Shown here: positions 38,370-48,052 of the stretch, piece after piece
Layout: each line of letters starts with the position of its first letter
Position numbering within the stretch: position 1 is the stretch's first letter
Assembly: GCA_004557505.1 (NCBI GenBank)
Contig: SFGZ01000004.1
Location: 62,001 to 126,000, forward strand
DNA from: Coriobacteriaceae bacterium
GTDB taxonomy: Bacteria > Actinomycetota > Coriobacteriia > Coriobacteriales > Atopobiaceae
Direction: 5' to 3'
DNA length: 64,000 nucleotides
Notes under the pieces: generated by a model
The model's input: the letters and a program-made list of their open reading frames with translations, nothing else
What the model was told of the DNA's origin: nothing
Database searches by the model: none
Made by a program: the position numbers and the translations under genes

Positions 38370-38861
38370 CTACTGCTCAGGTTCTCCCAGTGCGTCGAAG
38401 AGAGAAGCAGGTTTGGCTGGATACAGCTCAAACGTCGGCACGATGATGGAAATCGGAATCTCCGGACGCCCGTTGAACTTCAGCAAATCGTGATCGAATG
38501 TATGGAACTCATCGATGTCGTGGAATTGATTGATATAAACAGCGGTGGCAAGATGGATGGCGTCTTCCTTGTGCTTCTCAAAGCTGTATTTCCATATGAC
38601 TTCTCGTGCCTGCTCAGCGAGATGCTTGGTCAAGTCAACAACGAGCAGTCCCTTGTCTTGGTTGAAGACTTGAATGATTGCGTCACGCTCCTCTGTGGTT
38701 CCCTTGCCAAGCTTGATCACTTCGGTCAGGGTTACGACAGATGTGACTATTTCAAGTTCGCCATTGTCCTTCTTGTCTACAACGCCCTTGAGCACCTCTC
38801 CGCGCTCGGTTCCTTGGAGAAAGTCGATGAAGCAGCATGAGTCCCAGTAGACGTGTTTCAT
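38370..38861 (-). CDS. PIN-domain protein (VapC-like nuclease candidate)
   Basis: 163 residues. PIN fold acidic residues are visible: first Asp in YWDSCCFIDFLQG (about residue 6), Glu in SVVTLTEVIKL, Asp in KEDAIHLATAVY and the last Asp in FHTFDHDLLKF. These positions form the Mg-binding site of PIN ribonucleases such as VapC. The C-terminus (IVPTFELYPAKPASLF) is extended relative to short VapC toxins. The ATG overlaps the stop of the upstream gene (ATGA). The GC content is lower than the flanks. Whether it is a toxin is inference. Confidence 0.75.
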   Translation of the reverse strand: MKHVYWDSCCFIDFLQGTERGEVLKGVVDKKDNGELEIVTSVVTLTEVIKLGKGTTEERDAIIQVFNQDKGLLVVDLTKHLAEQAREVIWKYSFEKHKEDAIHLATAVYINQFHDIDEFHTFDHDLLKFNGRPEIPISIIVPTFELYPAKPASLFDALGEPEQ

Positions 38862-39595
38862 TTGGCATCGCCCCAAATCCCAAATAGGTCAGCCAAAGAA
38901 AGAGTCTTCGGACGTTCGACAACCTGTATGTCCTTGGCTACGATATCGCGCTTGGTGCCATCCTCGTTGAAAGATATGTCACCGGTAACGCGCACGTAGT
39001 CGCTGCGGTAGCAGGAGCGTACCGTATCTAGCAAGCCATCATCATAGTAGACCCTGATGCGCCTGCCGGATGCCTCGTCGTAGAGCGCAAAAAACGGCCT
39101 TCTGCTTGCATACAGGGTCTTGACCTCTCCGTATGCAGTGCCAAAAGAATGATCAACCGTCTTGGGTCTGGTCGGTACAGAATAATCAACCATGGCAATC
39201 GGTTCGCGCTCGTTGCTGCTTGGGTAGGATACGGCGATTGTCGGATTGCCGGTTAGACCTCCATCACTTTTAAATAGGCGCGTCATTGCCTCGTAGTGCT
39301 GCATGGTCTTCCATGTGAACGTGGAGGGGCTCTTTCCACCTTGAATCAACTTGAAGTCCCTGCGGATGGCCCCCAGACACTGGTCGATCTCCTCGTCCGT
39401 CTCGGTGTCGGAAGAGGGATAGGTTGCCAACGCCACAGAGCCTTGCTGAATCTCGGCGAACCACCTTACGTCGCTAAGGCAGTCTTCAGAGGCGGATTGA
39501 ATCATCGCGAAGAACTCGGAGATGCAAGTCTGCAATTCCTCAATAGGCAAAATGTCCTTTTCAAGATGAAAGAGAATCCTTCTATTCTTGTTCAC
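38858..39595 (-). CDS. Unknown protein, translationally coupled to PIN protein
   Basis: 245 residues, family not recognised. No signal peptide or membrane segment. It contains SDVRWFAEIQQGSVALATYPS, RDFKLIQGGKSPSTFTW, AVSYPSSNEREPIAMVDYS and a C-terminal beta-like region (YVRVTGDISFNEDGTKRDIV). That end resembles an OB-fold or immunoglobulin-like strand pattern. The GTG at 39595 has GGGAGG upstream and is better than TTG 39628. The stop overlaps the PIN gene start by four bases, so the two are produced together, as in toxin-antitoxin pairs. It is long for an antitoxin and lacks a recognisable DNA-binding motif. Confidence 0.65.
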   Translation of the reverse strand: MNKNRRILFHLEKDILPIEELQTCISEFFAMIQSASEDCLSDVRWFAEIQQGSVALATYPSSDTETDEEIDQCLGAIRRDFKLIQGGKSPSTFTWKTMQHYEAMTRLFKSDGGLTGNPTIAVSYPSSNEREPIAMVDYSVPTRPKTVDHSFGTAYGEVKTLYASRRPFFALYDEASGRRIRVYYDDGLLDTVRSCYRSDYVRVTGDISFNEDGTKRDIVAKDIQVVERPKTLSLADLFGIWGDAK

Positions 39596-39833
39596 GGCGC
39601 GCCTCCCTTCGCGACTAGGTTTCTTCAAATAATCAGGATACCGCAGCGAGCCATAGCCCCCTACTCTTCTGAAGCAAGAATAGAGAAGCGTTGCCTTATC
39701 GTCGGTGAAGTCCTCAGGGCAAAGCCCAGTGTTCTAGGACAGTGTATTTCTTACCCAGCCCTCGAATGCATAGCCTCGGACTGCTTTACCCGCCGCACCT
39801 CCGGTGCTCTATCCTTGGCCACAGGCCCATCGT

Positions 39834-40259
39834 TCACGTCAAAACGTCCTTCATGGCCTCTTGGGTCTCGCGCATCAGTTCTTCAAACGCCTTTCTGTGG
39901 CTCATGCCCTGAGACATGTCGGAGAGAAGCGCGCTCACCTCGGTGTTGAGTGATGGTGCCTCTCCGATGATGTTATCGCAGGTGGACGCAACGCAAGCGA
40001 GCGCAAAGTCCGACACTCCCGACTCGCCCAGAAGCGCAACCAAAACCAGCGCGCGGTCCGCGCCAGAGCACTCCCTCACGGCCATCGAGCTCGATGACGC
40101 CCCGCAAATGCCTTGGGACCCAAGGTGCTCAAGGCCGAGCGACCGGCAATTAGTGGATGAGCCGGCATCCTGGCAAACGACATTCTCTCCCGTGACGTCA
40201 CATGTAGTGGAATCGCCCAGCTCTTCGGTCTTTTCCCGGCGTTCATCATGCCCATTCAT
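39834..40259 (-). CDS. Small unknown protein
   Basis: 141 residues from ATG 40259, which follows AAAGGA by six bases. Rich in Ser, Cys and Glu, no signal peptide. The part ALVLVALLGESGVSDFALA and the end MSHRKAFEELMRETQEAMKDV look helical. The family is not recognised. The region has few coding cues, so the gene is uncertain; the plus-strand ORF over the same bases is equally unsupported. Confidence 0.35.
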   Translation of the reverse strand: MNGHDERREKTEELGDSTTCDVTGENVVCQDAGSSTNCRSLGLEHLGSQGICGASSSSMAVRECSGADRALVLVALLGESGVSDFALACVASTCDNIIGEAPSLNTEVSALLSDMSQGMSHRKAFEELMRETQEAMKDVLT

Positions 40260-40557
40260 CTGAGATTCCTTTGCTGCCTTGCGGATTTTGTCCACAAACC
40301 TTAGTGGGAAACTGGGCGAGCATGCCCTCCGGCTGCTGGTCACACATGACGCGCGCGGGGCTCATGCCATGTGTGGCCCGGGATTGCGCCAGCGGCCTTT
40401 GGCCGGTGACGTCTGTGGCCCCGTCCGGTGTGCCCCCCGCCGAGTGCGCCCCGTCGGTCGGGCGTCCGTCGTCCCGTGGTGTTCTGGCAGGCACATCCCA
40501 TCGCGTCCGAGCCGTCCTGTCATATTCCTAGGGAAGTGATGGCATTCCAATGCATTT

Positions 40558-42728
40558 ATGAGAACCGAGCAAGGACAGGAGCGCGAACCCATGAGGGAAG
40601 AACAGCCCAAGCACATGGTGCCTGCCGGGGATTCCCACCGTCAGATCGGAAGGGGAGTACTCCCGGCAGCCATAGCCGGCAGCGTCCTCTTCTCGGCGGC
40701 GATGGCGACCCCCCGCGCTTGCCGAAGAGACCACGGCGGCCGAGCAGGAGACGAACCCACCCGTTGCCATCACGGCCCAAGCGCCCGTGACTGCGGAACA
40801 GACGCAGCGGCAGGCCCAGAGGTCCTATGACGATGCCGCCAAGGGCGCGCTCGGCGACGCCGCATCCAAGGAGTCCGGAGCGAAGGGCGCCCGCGACAAG
40901 GCGGTCTCCGACAAGGCCGCGACCGACGCTACCGCCAAGGGGGCCAAGGACGCCCTCGCCAAGGCACGTTCCACGGAGGCTGCCGCCGAGGTCGACGTCA
41001 CGAAGAAGGAGGCTACCGCCCCGGGGTGCCAAGAACGCGCTCGACGCCGCCCAGAAGGCCTATGACAGCGCACCCGAGGGACGCAAGGCCATGACGGTCG
41101 CGGAGTTCCTCGACTCCATCTCGCATGGCAAATACACTGAGTGGGAGACCAAGGGAGGTGCCAACGAAGACGGCGTCTACGCCGACATAGCCGACCCGAG
41201 CAAGACCAACAAGGCCAACGGCTCGAACATGATCTACGCCAACTTCCTGAAGGCGCTCGACTTTATCGACTACCTCAACAAGTATCGCACCGAGCACGGT
41301 CTTTCTCCGCTGACCGTCAGCGGCTACCACATGGCTGGCCAGATGCTCGAATGCGACCTCGTCGACGGTGTGGACGGCATCCAGAACCACACCACCTTCG
41401 GGGGCTTCGCCAGCTACAAGGACATCTCGTGGGGCTGGGCCAACCCCGTCGATGGCTGGCTGCGCGAGCTCGATGTCTTCAAGAAGGACGCAGAGTCCTA
41501 CGCCAAGTCAGGCGAGGCCGACGCCGCCTACAAGACCGCCCTCGCGGACGTCGACTGGGGTAACGAGCCGTTCGTCCACGCCTTCTATAACATGCACGTC
41601 GCCAAGATCAACGACTACATCCTTAAGACCGCAGGCCGTTCGCACGTGTATGGCCACTGGACTAGCCTGACCTCAGAAGACAACGAGTACGTCGGCATGG
41701 GATTCAATGGCAGTCCTGGACAGGCGTACTCCAACACGGCGACGGCGGCCGGCTCGGGCCACGTCGGCGATGACGTCACCGGCACTACGGACTTCTTCCG
41801 CAATCTCGCGAGGGCCGCCGAGTCCGGTACCAGCTCTAACAAGCCGGAACTGAAGAAGGTGCTCAACGCGGCCAAGGCCGCAAAGGCCGAGGCTGACGAG
41901 GCCCTATCCCAGGCCGAGTCCGGCCTCGAGGCTGCCAAGGCGCGCGCCGAGGCCGCCCAGAGGGTCGCGGACGAGGCCAAGGCCAAGGCAAGCGCCAGGG
42001 CCGACGCCCTCAGGCCCTTGACCGGCGCGCGGGCCACCTACGAGGCGGCCCGCCGGGCTGCGGTCAAGGCCGATGACGCGGCCATCGCCGCGCAGGCCAC
42101 GGCCGACGCGCTCAGGCCGAGGGCCGAGGGGCTTGCGGGCAGGCAGGCGGGCCTCGACGAGGTCGCTCGCGTTGCCCAGGCGAAGGCCGACATGCGCCGC
42201 GCCATCGCGGACGAGCTCGCCAAACTGCCCTCCGACGACGCCCTTGTCGCCAACCCGGCGACTGTCGACTTCGTCATCAAATGGCTGGACTCCTACAAGA
42301 CGGACGATGCGGACGTCGCCGCTGCGGTGCGCGATTACGCTAGCCGCCTCCACGTCGCAAGGCGCTCCGCGGCCCATGGTCTTGCCATGCAGGGCAGGGT
42401 TGATGCTGATGAGAAGGTCGCCAACGAGGCCCGCTCCAAGGCCGATGAGGCCAAGGCCACGCTCGACGAGGCCAACCGCCAGCTCGCCATCAAGCAGGCC
42501 ATCGACAGGGCCATGGGCGAGACCGACGCCAATGCCGATCAGTCGGCGAGCGACGGTGCCGCCACGCCCGGGCGCGCGACGGCTGGCACGTATGTGCCAA
42601 AGCACATGTCGGCCCTGCCTAGGATCGGCGACGACGCGGGTATGCCTATCGCGCCGCTGGTAGCGTCGGGCCTCGCGGCTATCGTCGCGGCCGCCGGCAA
42701 GCGCCACAGGCGCCGCGACAACGGCTAG
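40558..42728 (+). pseudogene. Surface protein with CAP-like domain, two frameshifts
   Basis: Three reading frames make one protein of about 720 residues. Frame 1 (from ATG 40558; ATG 40591 also possible) gives a signal peptide (LPAAIAGSVLFSAAMATP). After a C6 run at about 40710 frame 2 continues (ALAEETTAAEQETNPPVAIT, then an Ala/Lys-rich coiled coil). After CCCCGGGG at about 41023 frame 3 carries on (GAKNALDAAQKAYDSAPEG). Then a CAP/SCP-like domain (DYLNKYRTEHGLSPLTVSGY, EPFVHAFYNMHVAKINDYI), a long Ala/Lys/Glu helical stalk and the end LPRIGDDAG, a hydrophobic stretch and KRHRRRDNG. LPRIG is a variant LPXTG signal. Each shift is one extra base. Confidence 0.7.
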
Positions 42729-42831
42729 CGCCCCACACCGGTACGGGCAGCGATGTGGGGGCCTGGGTCCACGCGGCCTCAGGCCCCTCTCCCTGTGCCT
42801 GGCAGGACGTAGGCTCGCTGACGAATGCCGC

Positions 42832-43218
42832 ATGCGAAGAGCAGTGACATGCAAAGGCACGAGAGCGCGGTCAGCGCCCGTGGTCAGGGGCTACGAGGAC
42901 ATGATTCCCCACCTCATGCTCTACGCGATGAGGGACACGCCGGCCGCCAGGAGCGCGACGAGCGCGCTCTTCTCCGGCATAGAGCGCTACGATGAGTCTC
43001 ACGGCACCGACCTCATGGGGATGCTCAGGGTCTACCTCCAGGAGAACGCGAATGTGTCCGCGACGGCCGCTCGACTCTACATGCACCGCAACACCCTCAC
43101 GTACCGCCTCAAGAAGGTCGAGGAGCTTGCCCCCATCGACCTCTCCAGCGCGGACGGCCGCTTCAAGGCCATGATGGGACTCTACCTGCTCGACCTCGGC
43201 AACCACCGGGAGGCTTAG
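42832..43218 (+). pseudogene. C-terminal fragment of PucR/CdaR-type regulator
   Basis: The last ~100 residues match the PucR C-terminal helix-turn-helix region: YDESHGTDLMGMLRVYLQEN, ANVSATAARLYMHRNTLTYR and LKKVEELAPIDL. Family members are normally 350-500 residues with an N-terminal sensing domain, absent here. The 40 N-terminal residues (RRAVTCKGTRARSAPVV) look like noise. There is no good ribosome binding site, so this is probably a remnant; expression as a free DNA-binding domain is not excluded. Confidence 0.6.
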
Positions 43219-43375
43219 CCTCGCTTTCATGGCCTTTCCGAGCCCCTGCGTCGGCCGCGCGTTTCGTTTGTGGGCGAGGTGTGCCTTTGAGGCTGCCGAC
43301 GCGGGCCATTGGCTGAGAACAGGGTATAGATATCTAGTATATCAGTTTTGCTCTTCCTTCTCGGAAAGGAATCGT

Positions 43376-45223
43376 ATGCTCTATCCGTCTCAGACACCTT
43401 CGCGTATGGTAACCACCCTGTCTGGCATCTGGGATTTCAAACTGGACGATGGCACCGGCTTTGACGAGCAGTGGTACGCCCGCCCGCTTGAGGATGCGGA
43501 CAACATGCCCGTGCCGTCCTCGTATAACGACATCAAGGAGGACGAGCGCTATCGCAATCACTACGGCTGGGCGTTCTACCAGCGCACGATCTCCGTGCCC
43601 GCATGTGCGCGCGGCCAGCGCGTGATGCTGCGCATGAATGCCGTGACGCACCATGCCCGCGTGTACCTGAATGGCGAGCTTATCTGTGAGCACAAGGGCG
43701 GCTTCCTGCCGTTCGAGGTGGAGATTGGCAGCAAGCTCACCGGTGGCGAGGACCTGCTTACCATTGCCGTGGACAATGTGGTCGACTTCACCACGCTACC
43801 CGTGGGCGGAAAGACCGACATGCTGGGCGGCATGGTTGGCGTTGGCGCGTCAGGCGGCTCGGATGCGGACGCCAAGCCCACCAATCACCCCAACTTCGAC
43901 TTCTCCAACTATTGCGGCATCACGCGCCCGGTGCTCATCTACACCACGCCCCAGAGCTACATTGCGGACGTCACGGTGGTGCCGGAGCTCACCAGCGCGG
44001 CGGACATCAAGGGGGGCACGGCGGACGCCAGGCTGTCCTACCAGGTGGAGATCGTTGGCGAGGGTTCGTGTACGGTGGAGCTGCTGGACGCCAAGGGGAC
44101 CGTTGTGGCCCGCGCCGAGGGCGTCGAGGGAGAGCTTGCTGTTAGGGCTGCTCGCCTGTGGTGGCCGGGTAACCCCTACCTCTACACCGTGCGCGTGACC
44201 TTTGGCGAGGACGTCTACTCGCTGCCCTACGGCATCCGCTCCGTGCGCGTGGAGGGCTCCAAGTTCCTGATCAACGGGCACCAGTTCTACTTCAAGGGCT
44301 ACGGCAAGCACGAGGACAGCTTCCCGGCGGGCCGCGGCGAGAACGTGCCGATGTACGCCAAGGACATCTCGCTCATGAAGTGGCAGGGCGCGAACTCGTT
44401 CCGCACGAGCCACTACCCCTACAGCGAGGAGATGATGCGCCTGTGCGACGCCGAGGGTATCGTGGTGATCGACGAGACCACCGCCGTGGGCATCAACGCA
44501 AACTTTGGCGGCGGCGCGAACTTCTCCGGCCAGGGCGTGTCTACGTTCGACCCAAAGGACGGCGTCCAAACGTTCGAGCACCACAAGGACGTCATCCGCG
44601 ACCTTATCGCGCGCGACAAGAACCACGCCTGCGTGGTCATGTGGAGCATCGCCAACGAGCCGGATTCGCGCAGCGAAGGCGCGTACGAGTACTTCAAGCC
44701 GCTGGTGGATCTGGCGCATGAGCTTGATCCGCAGACGCGCCCATGCACGATAGTGGACGTGCAGGGCGGCGGAGAGCCCAAGGACGACGTGGTATACGAC
44801 CTGGCCGACGTGATTTGCCTCAACCGGTACTACGGCTGGTATTTTTTGGGCAACGACCTGGAGAGGGCCAAGAAGGCGTTTGCGGACGAGCTGGCCAAGT
44901 GGGGCGAGAGCGGCAAGCCGGTCATGATGACCGAGTACGGCGCAGACACCGTGATGGGCCTGCACGACACGGGTTCCAACCCGAGTCTCTACACCGAGGA
45001 GTACCAGGTCAAGTACTACGAGGCCAACAACGAGGTTCTCGACAGCTTTGACTTTGTGTGCGGCGAGCAGGTGTGGAACTTTGCGGACTTCATCACCGTG
45101 CCGGGGCTGTTGCGCGTGCAGGGCAACAAGAAGGGCCTGTTCACGCGCGACCGCAAGCCCAAGCTGGCGGCACACTACTTCAGGAAGCGCTGGAACGAGG
45201 ATAAGGCCGACTTCCTGGACTAG
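43376..45223 (+). CDS. uidA: Beta-glucuronidase (GH2)
   Basis: 615 residues, close to E. coli GUS (603). Order: jelly-roll sugar-binding domain (LSGIWDFKLDDGTGF, YGWAFYQRTISVP), immunoglobulin-like domain (SYIADVTVVPELTS), then the TIM barrel. The acid/base Glu is in VVMWSIANEPDS, the nucleophile Glu in MMTEYGADTV. The glucuronate-specific Asn-x-Lys is in GNKKGLFTRDRKPK, which separates GUS from beta-galactosidase. A Gly-rich loop (FGGGANFSGQGVSTFDP) at the barrel entrance may affect which conjugates fit. ATG 43376 follows GGAAAGGA. No signal peptide, so cytosolic. An AT-rich palindromic tract (43326-43345) upstream may be a promoter or operator. Confidence 0.94.
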   Translation: MLYPSQTPSRMVTTLSGIWDFKLDDGTGFDEQWYARPLEDADNMPVPSSYNDIKEDERYRNHYGWAFYQRTISVPACARGQRVMLRMNAVTHHARVYLNGELICEHKGGFLPFEVEIGSKLTGGEDLLTIAVDNVVDFTTLPVGGKTDMLGGMVGVGASGGSDADAKPTNHPNFDFSNYCGITRPVLIYTTPQSYIADVTVVPELTSAADIKGGTADARLSYQVEIVGEGSCTVELLDAKGTVVARAEGVEGELAVRAARLWWPGNPYLYTVRVTFGEDVYSLPYGIRSVRVEGSKFLINGHQFYFKGYGKHEDSFPAGRGENVPMYAKDISLMKWQGANSFRTSHYPYSEEMMRLCDAEGIVVIDETTAVGINANFGGGANFSGQGVSTFDPKDGVQTFEHHKDVIRDLIARDKNHACVVMWSIANEPDSRSEGAYEYFKPLVDLAHELDPQTRPCTIVDVQGGGEPKDDVVYDLADVICLNRYYGWYFLGNDLERAKKAFADELAKWGESGKPVMMTEYGADTVMGLHDTGSNPSLYTEEYQVKYYEANNEVLDSFDFVCGEQVWNFADFITVPGLLRVQGNKKGLFTRDRKPKLAAHYFRKRWNEDKADFLD

Positions 45224-45284
45224 CCGCCCCGCCTCCCCACGTCCACGGCGGGATTCACGCGAATCGGCGGGGGAAGGCAGCGAG

Positions 45285-45358
45285 AACTACGCACGGCTGG
45301 GTTTGGGGCAGTCGCCCAACTGGGCGTTCGTCTCAACGAATCTCAGCCGTGCGTAGTT
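45285..45358. repeat. Palindromic element (CAGCCGTGCGTARTT family), copy 1
   Basis: Arms aactacgcacggctg (45285-45299) and cagccgtgcgtagtt (45344-45358) are perfect complements. The centre has a further stem (gcccaactgggc). It sits between convergent uidA and the nitroreductase gene. Confidence 0.8.
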
Positions 45359-45479
45359 GGGCGTGGCCAAGCGCAGCTGAGCGCAGCAAAGGTGACGCAC
45401 TTCATCCCAAGTGCCTGACGCACACGCACGATCTCTGGACGAGCGTACCGCGATGCCAGACGCCAGCGGCTTCGTTGCC

Positions 45480-45992
45480 CTACAACCGCGTGACGGTCTC
45501 GCTCAGGTCCTTGCGCGAGAAGTGGTTGGGGAGTGGGCCCGTCCCTTCGGCGGCGTATCCCAGGTCGATCGCGCAGAGGACCATCTCGTTTGCCGGCAGG
45601 CCAAAGGTTCTTGCGACCTTGTCGGGGTCGAGGCGGTTCACCCAACAGCTGTCCACGCCCTCGTTCGCCGCCGCAAGGATCATGTGGGTCGCCACGATGC
45701 TCGCGTCCTCGACGCCCGAGTCGCGCCTGCCGCCGGGATAGGCGTAGACGTTCTTGCTGTCAAACGCGACGAGAAGGACTGTTGGCGCCCCGTAGCGGCA
45801 AGGGGTGAGGCCGTCGAATTTCTCAAGCGCCTCTGTGGACTGCAGTACGTAGACACGCTGCTCCTGCAGGTTCTTGGCCGTGGGCGCCACGCGCCCCGCC
45901 TCGAGGATTGCTGCGAGCTTGTCCGCTTCTACCGCGCGGTCGCTGTACCTTTTGCATGAGTAGCGGTTCTTAATGACGTCAGTGAACTCCAT
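45480..45992 (-). CDS. Nitroreductase family FMN protein
   Basis: 170 residues, the short single-domain form. FMN-binding RYSCKRYSDRAVEADKL (Arg-rich start), APTAKNLQEQRVYVLQ, and EDASIVATHMILAAANEG (helix for dimer interface). The end (IDLGYAAEGTGPLPNHFSRK) matches the family. It reduces nitro or quinone compounds with NAD(P)H; the natural substrate is unknown. ATG 45992 follows GAGGAGG at 8 bases. The gene is flanked by two copies of the same palindromic element (45285 and 46138). Confidence 0.92.
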   Translation of the reverse strand: MEFTDVIKNRYSCKRYSDRAVEADKLAAILEAGRVAPTAKNLQEQRVYVLQSTEALEKFDGLTPCRYGAPTVLLVAFDSKNVYAYPGGRRDSGVEDASIVATHMILAAANEGVDSCWVNRLDPDKVARTFGLPANEMVLCAIDLGYAAEGTGPLPNHFSRKDLSETVTRL

Positions 45993-46137
45993 GGGGCGGT
46001 CCTCCTCTGGTCGGCTGTACTGTTGCGTTGCTGAACCCAGTCTACCTGTTGGGTAAGCGTCCGAGCGAGAACTGCGCGCGGGCTGTGGCGGCGGGGGCCG
46101 CATGAAGGGCCGCGCGCGGCGCGGCGCTCATCGCCCG

Positions 46138-46210
46138 AATTACGAACGGCTGAGCTGGCGAGAAACGCCAACAGGGCTTTTATCGTCTCCGATCGCAGCC
46201 GTGCGTAATT
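46138..46210. repeat. Palindromic element (CAGCCGTGCGTARTT family), copy 2
   Basis: Arms aattacgaacggctg (46138-46152) and cagccgtgcgtaatt (46196-46210), 14 of 15 paired. Same arms as copy 1 apart from a few bases. Confidence 0.8.
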
Positions 46211-46471
46211 CCGACACCTGTCGGGGCGAAAGACTTGTCGGGTACCACTGCTGCTGGGGCGCGGTTCCCGTCGGGGTGCCAGACCGCGCGTCCTCTGGGC
46301 CTAGGTGGCAGAAATCTGCGCTTGGGATATGGTTTCTCGGGGGTACCCTGAGTACAAGCAAGTTTGAAGACTGATTAACCGCAGGTCAGCGAATTGCTAT
46401 GGATTTAATAGCACATAAGAGGTCATACCAAAATCACTGCTAGGTGGCGTTTACGGGAAAGGAACGTGCGT

Positions 46472-46882
46472 ATGGCGTTTGGGGATTTCAGGTGTCGCGA
46501 TTTCGCGAGGCTGCTCGCAGCGCGTGAGGACCACTATCCCGTGTCCGACCGCTATATTGCCATGGTCCACGACTCTCCGGATAAGACCGGGAGCGACGAG
46601 CGTGAGCATATGGTTGCATGGTTCACCGACAATGAGACGAAGGGTGCCGGGTCGTATTCCCGCTCAGAGGGCAACGCGAGCGCGCGCCGCTGCTATGGCC
46701 GCTTGCAGAATGCCGCATCTCTCCTATGGATAGCCGAAGCCGTAGGCATTCCGGCCGAGCAGGTCTCCTGTGCTTACGAAGCTGCTGCTGCGGCGGGCGA
46801 CCATCGCCGTGCTTGTGCAACGATCCGTAAGGTGATTCCGTGGGCGGATATCGCCCGTGCAGCCAGCGCTCTTTCGCGATAG
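46472..46882 (+). CDS. Unknown small cytosolic protein
   Basis: 136 residues. Mainly helical pattern: FRCRDFARLLAAREDHYPVS, ASARRCYGRLQNAASLLWIA, EAVGIPAEQVSCAYEAAAAA and GDHRRACATIRKVIPWADIA. No membrane segment or signal. ATG 46472 follows GGGAAAGGAACG; a GTG six bases upstream is also possible. I do not recognise the family. The neat ribosome site and strong third-position GC bias support a real gene. Confidence 0.7.
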   Translation: MAFGDFRCRDFARLLAAREDHYPVSDRYIAMVHDSPDKTGSDEREHMVAWFTDNETKGAGSYSRSEGNASARRCYGRLQNAASLLWIAEAVGIPAEQVSCAYEAAAAAGDHRRACATIRKVIPWADIARAASALSR

Positions 46883-47043
46883 GGGTATTCCATGTGCATA
46901 AGGATCGGCCCGCTCAGAGCACAGCGTCTTATGTAGAACAGCCGCATGTTGCGCAGGCTTGCCACGCTGAAGCCGCGGCCGCGCTCGGCGGAGAGGTCTC
47001 TCGACGCGCCCTGTTTTGCAATGGGGGAGAGCCGTCTGGCAGC

Positions 47044-47847
47044 CTAAGCCGTCGCGCCCAACTTCAACACCTCCACCGTCGGCGTGTACACGCGCCAGCA
47101 GAAGTCCTTATCTACAGGCACGCCGTCTCCCCCGGTGCAGCTGTTGTTGCGAACGAGGCACGCGACCAGCTCGCCCCTGTTGAGGGTAAGCAGTGCGCCG
47201 GCAATGAGGTACTGGTCGTAGTCGTGGTAGGGGGTGTAGGGCAGCATCGCGTCGCCCCTGAAGAAGGCGAACCCCAGATCACGGACTTCCAAAGGGTCAT
47301 GGCCGTCAGCCTGCTTGGGGTTGACTTCCAGAGGCCTGATCGTCAGCAGGTCGCCCCTTTCTATCGAGAGTGCGGCCTGCTCACGCTCCACGTCCCTGTC
47401 CGTAAAGCCGTTCTCCCACGTCGATTGGGACCAGAGCTGGGCAAGCCCTACCTTGTATACGCCATGGACATCATCGGAGAAATCGGATGGCTCGGCCTTG
47501 TCGAGAAACGCTTCGAAGCCGCGCAGCTCGACCGCCTCATCCATGCCCTCGCCCTGCTCGTACTCCTCGGAGTAGTAATTGAGTGCCGTAAAGTAGGGGC
47601 CGTCACAATCGCGTGGCTTAGGCAGTCCGAACTCGTCGAGCTCCTGCTGCTCTTCGACCTCGTCCGGCCAATCGTTCACCAAGGCGTCAAGGTTCATTGG
47701 CTGCACGTCCGCCAGCTCGGCCAGAGAGAAACCCACCTCATCCCCGCGCACCTCGAAGGCGCTTCCCATCTTTCCTGATTCGATATAGCTCCTGCACGTA
47801 TCGGCGAGCATATTGTCGGCGCGGATGTCCAGGACGTACTCCCTCAT
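47044..47847 (-). CDS. Unknown acidic protein
   Basis: 267 residues, strongly acidic (for example NDWPDEVEEQQELDEFGLP, SEEYEQGEGMDEAVEL), no signal peptide. The C-terminal half has RDLGFAFFRGDAMLPYTPYH, LIAGALLTLNRGELVACLVR and KDFCWRVYTPTVEVLKLG. The pattern is faintly like DUF4299 proteins from memory, but I would not assign it. ATG 47847 follows GGAGGAG. The in-frame sequence upstream to 48012 has no start signal. The neighbouring truncated exporter lies head-to-head. Confidence 0.6.
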   Translation of the reverse strand: MREYVLDIRADNMLADTCRSYIESGKMGSAFEVRGDEVGFSLAELADVQPMNLDALVNDWPDEVEEQQELDEFGLPKPRDCDGPYFTALNYYSEEYEQGEGMDEAVELRGFEAFLDKAEPSDFSDDVHGVYKVGLAQLWSQSTWENGFTDRDVEREQAALSIERGDLLTIRPLEVNPKQADGHDPLEVRDLGFAFFRGDAMLPYTPYHDYDQYLIAGALLTLNRGELVACLVRNNSCTGGDGVPVDKDFCWRVYTPTVEVLKLGATA

Positions 47848-48052
47848 CAGGCACTCCTCCAAACTGGCTAGGGCGAAGTCGTATCGATAAGCATAGGAGA
47901 GGGCGGCGAGTCCCTGCACCGCCGGCCTCGTGGTTTGCGATGAACGGCGGTTGGCCCCGGGGGTGCGGCGGCTGGACTTCTCGGTCCGGCTCGTCGCCTC
48001 ATCAGCTGTCAACCAGAGACATTCGACGCTGAACCCAGATTACAGAGAATTG

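Noticed and set aside
39916..40263. 115-codon plus-strand frame
   Set aside because: Overlaps the minus-strand candidate at 39834-40259, has no ribosome binding site, and neither strand is strongly supported.
43376..45223. Beta-galactosidase
   Set aside because: The Asn-x-Lys glucuronate-binding motif (GNKKGLFTRDRK) identifies beta-glucuronidase.
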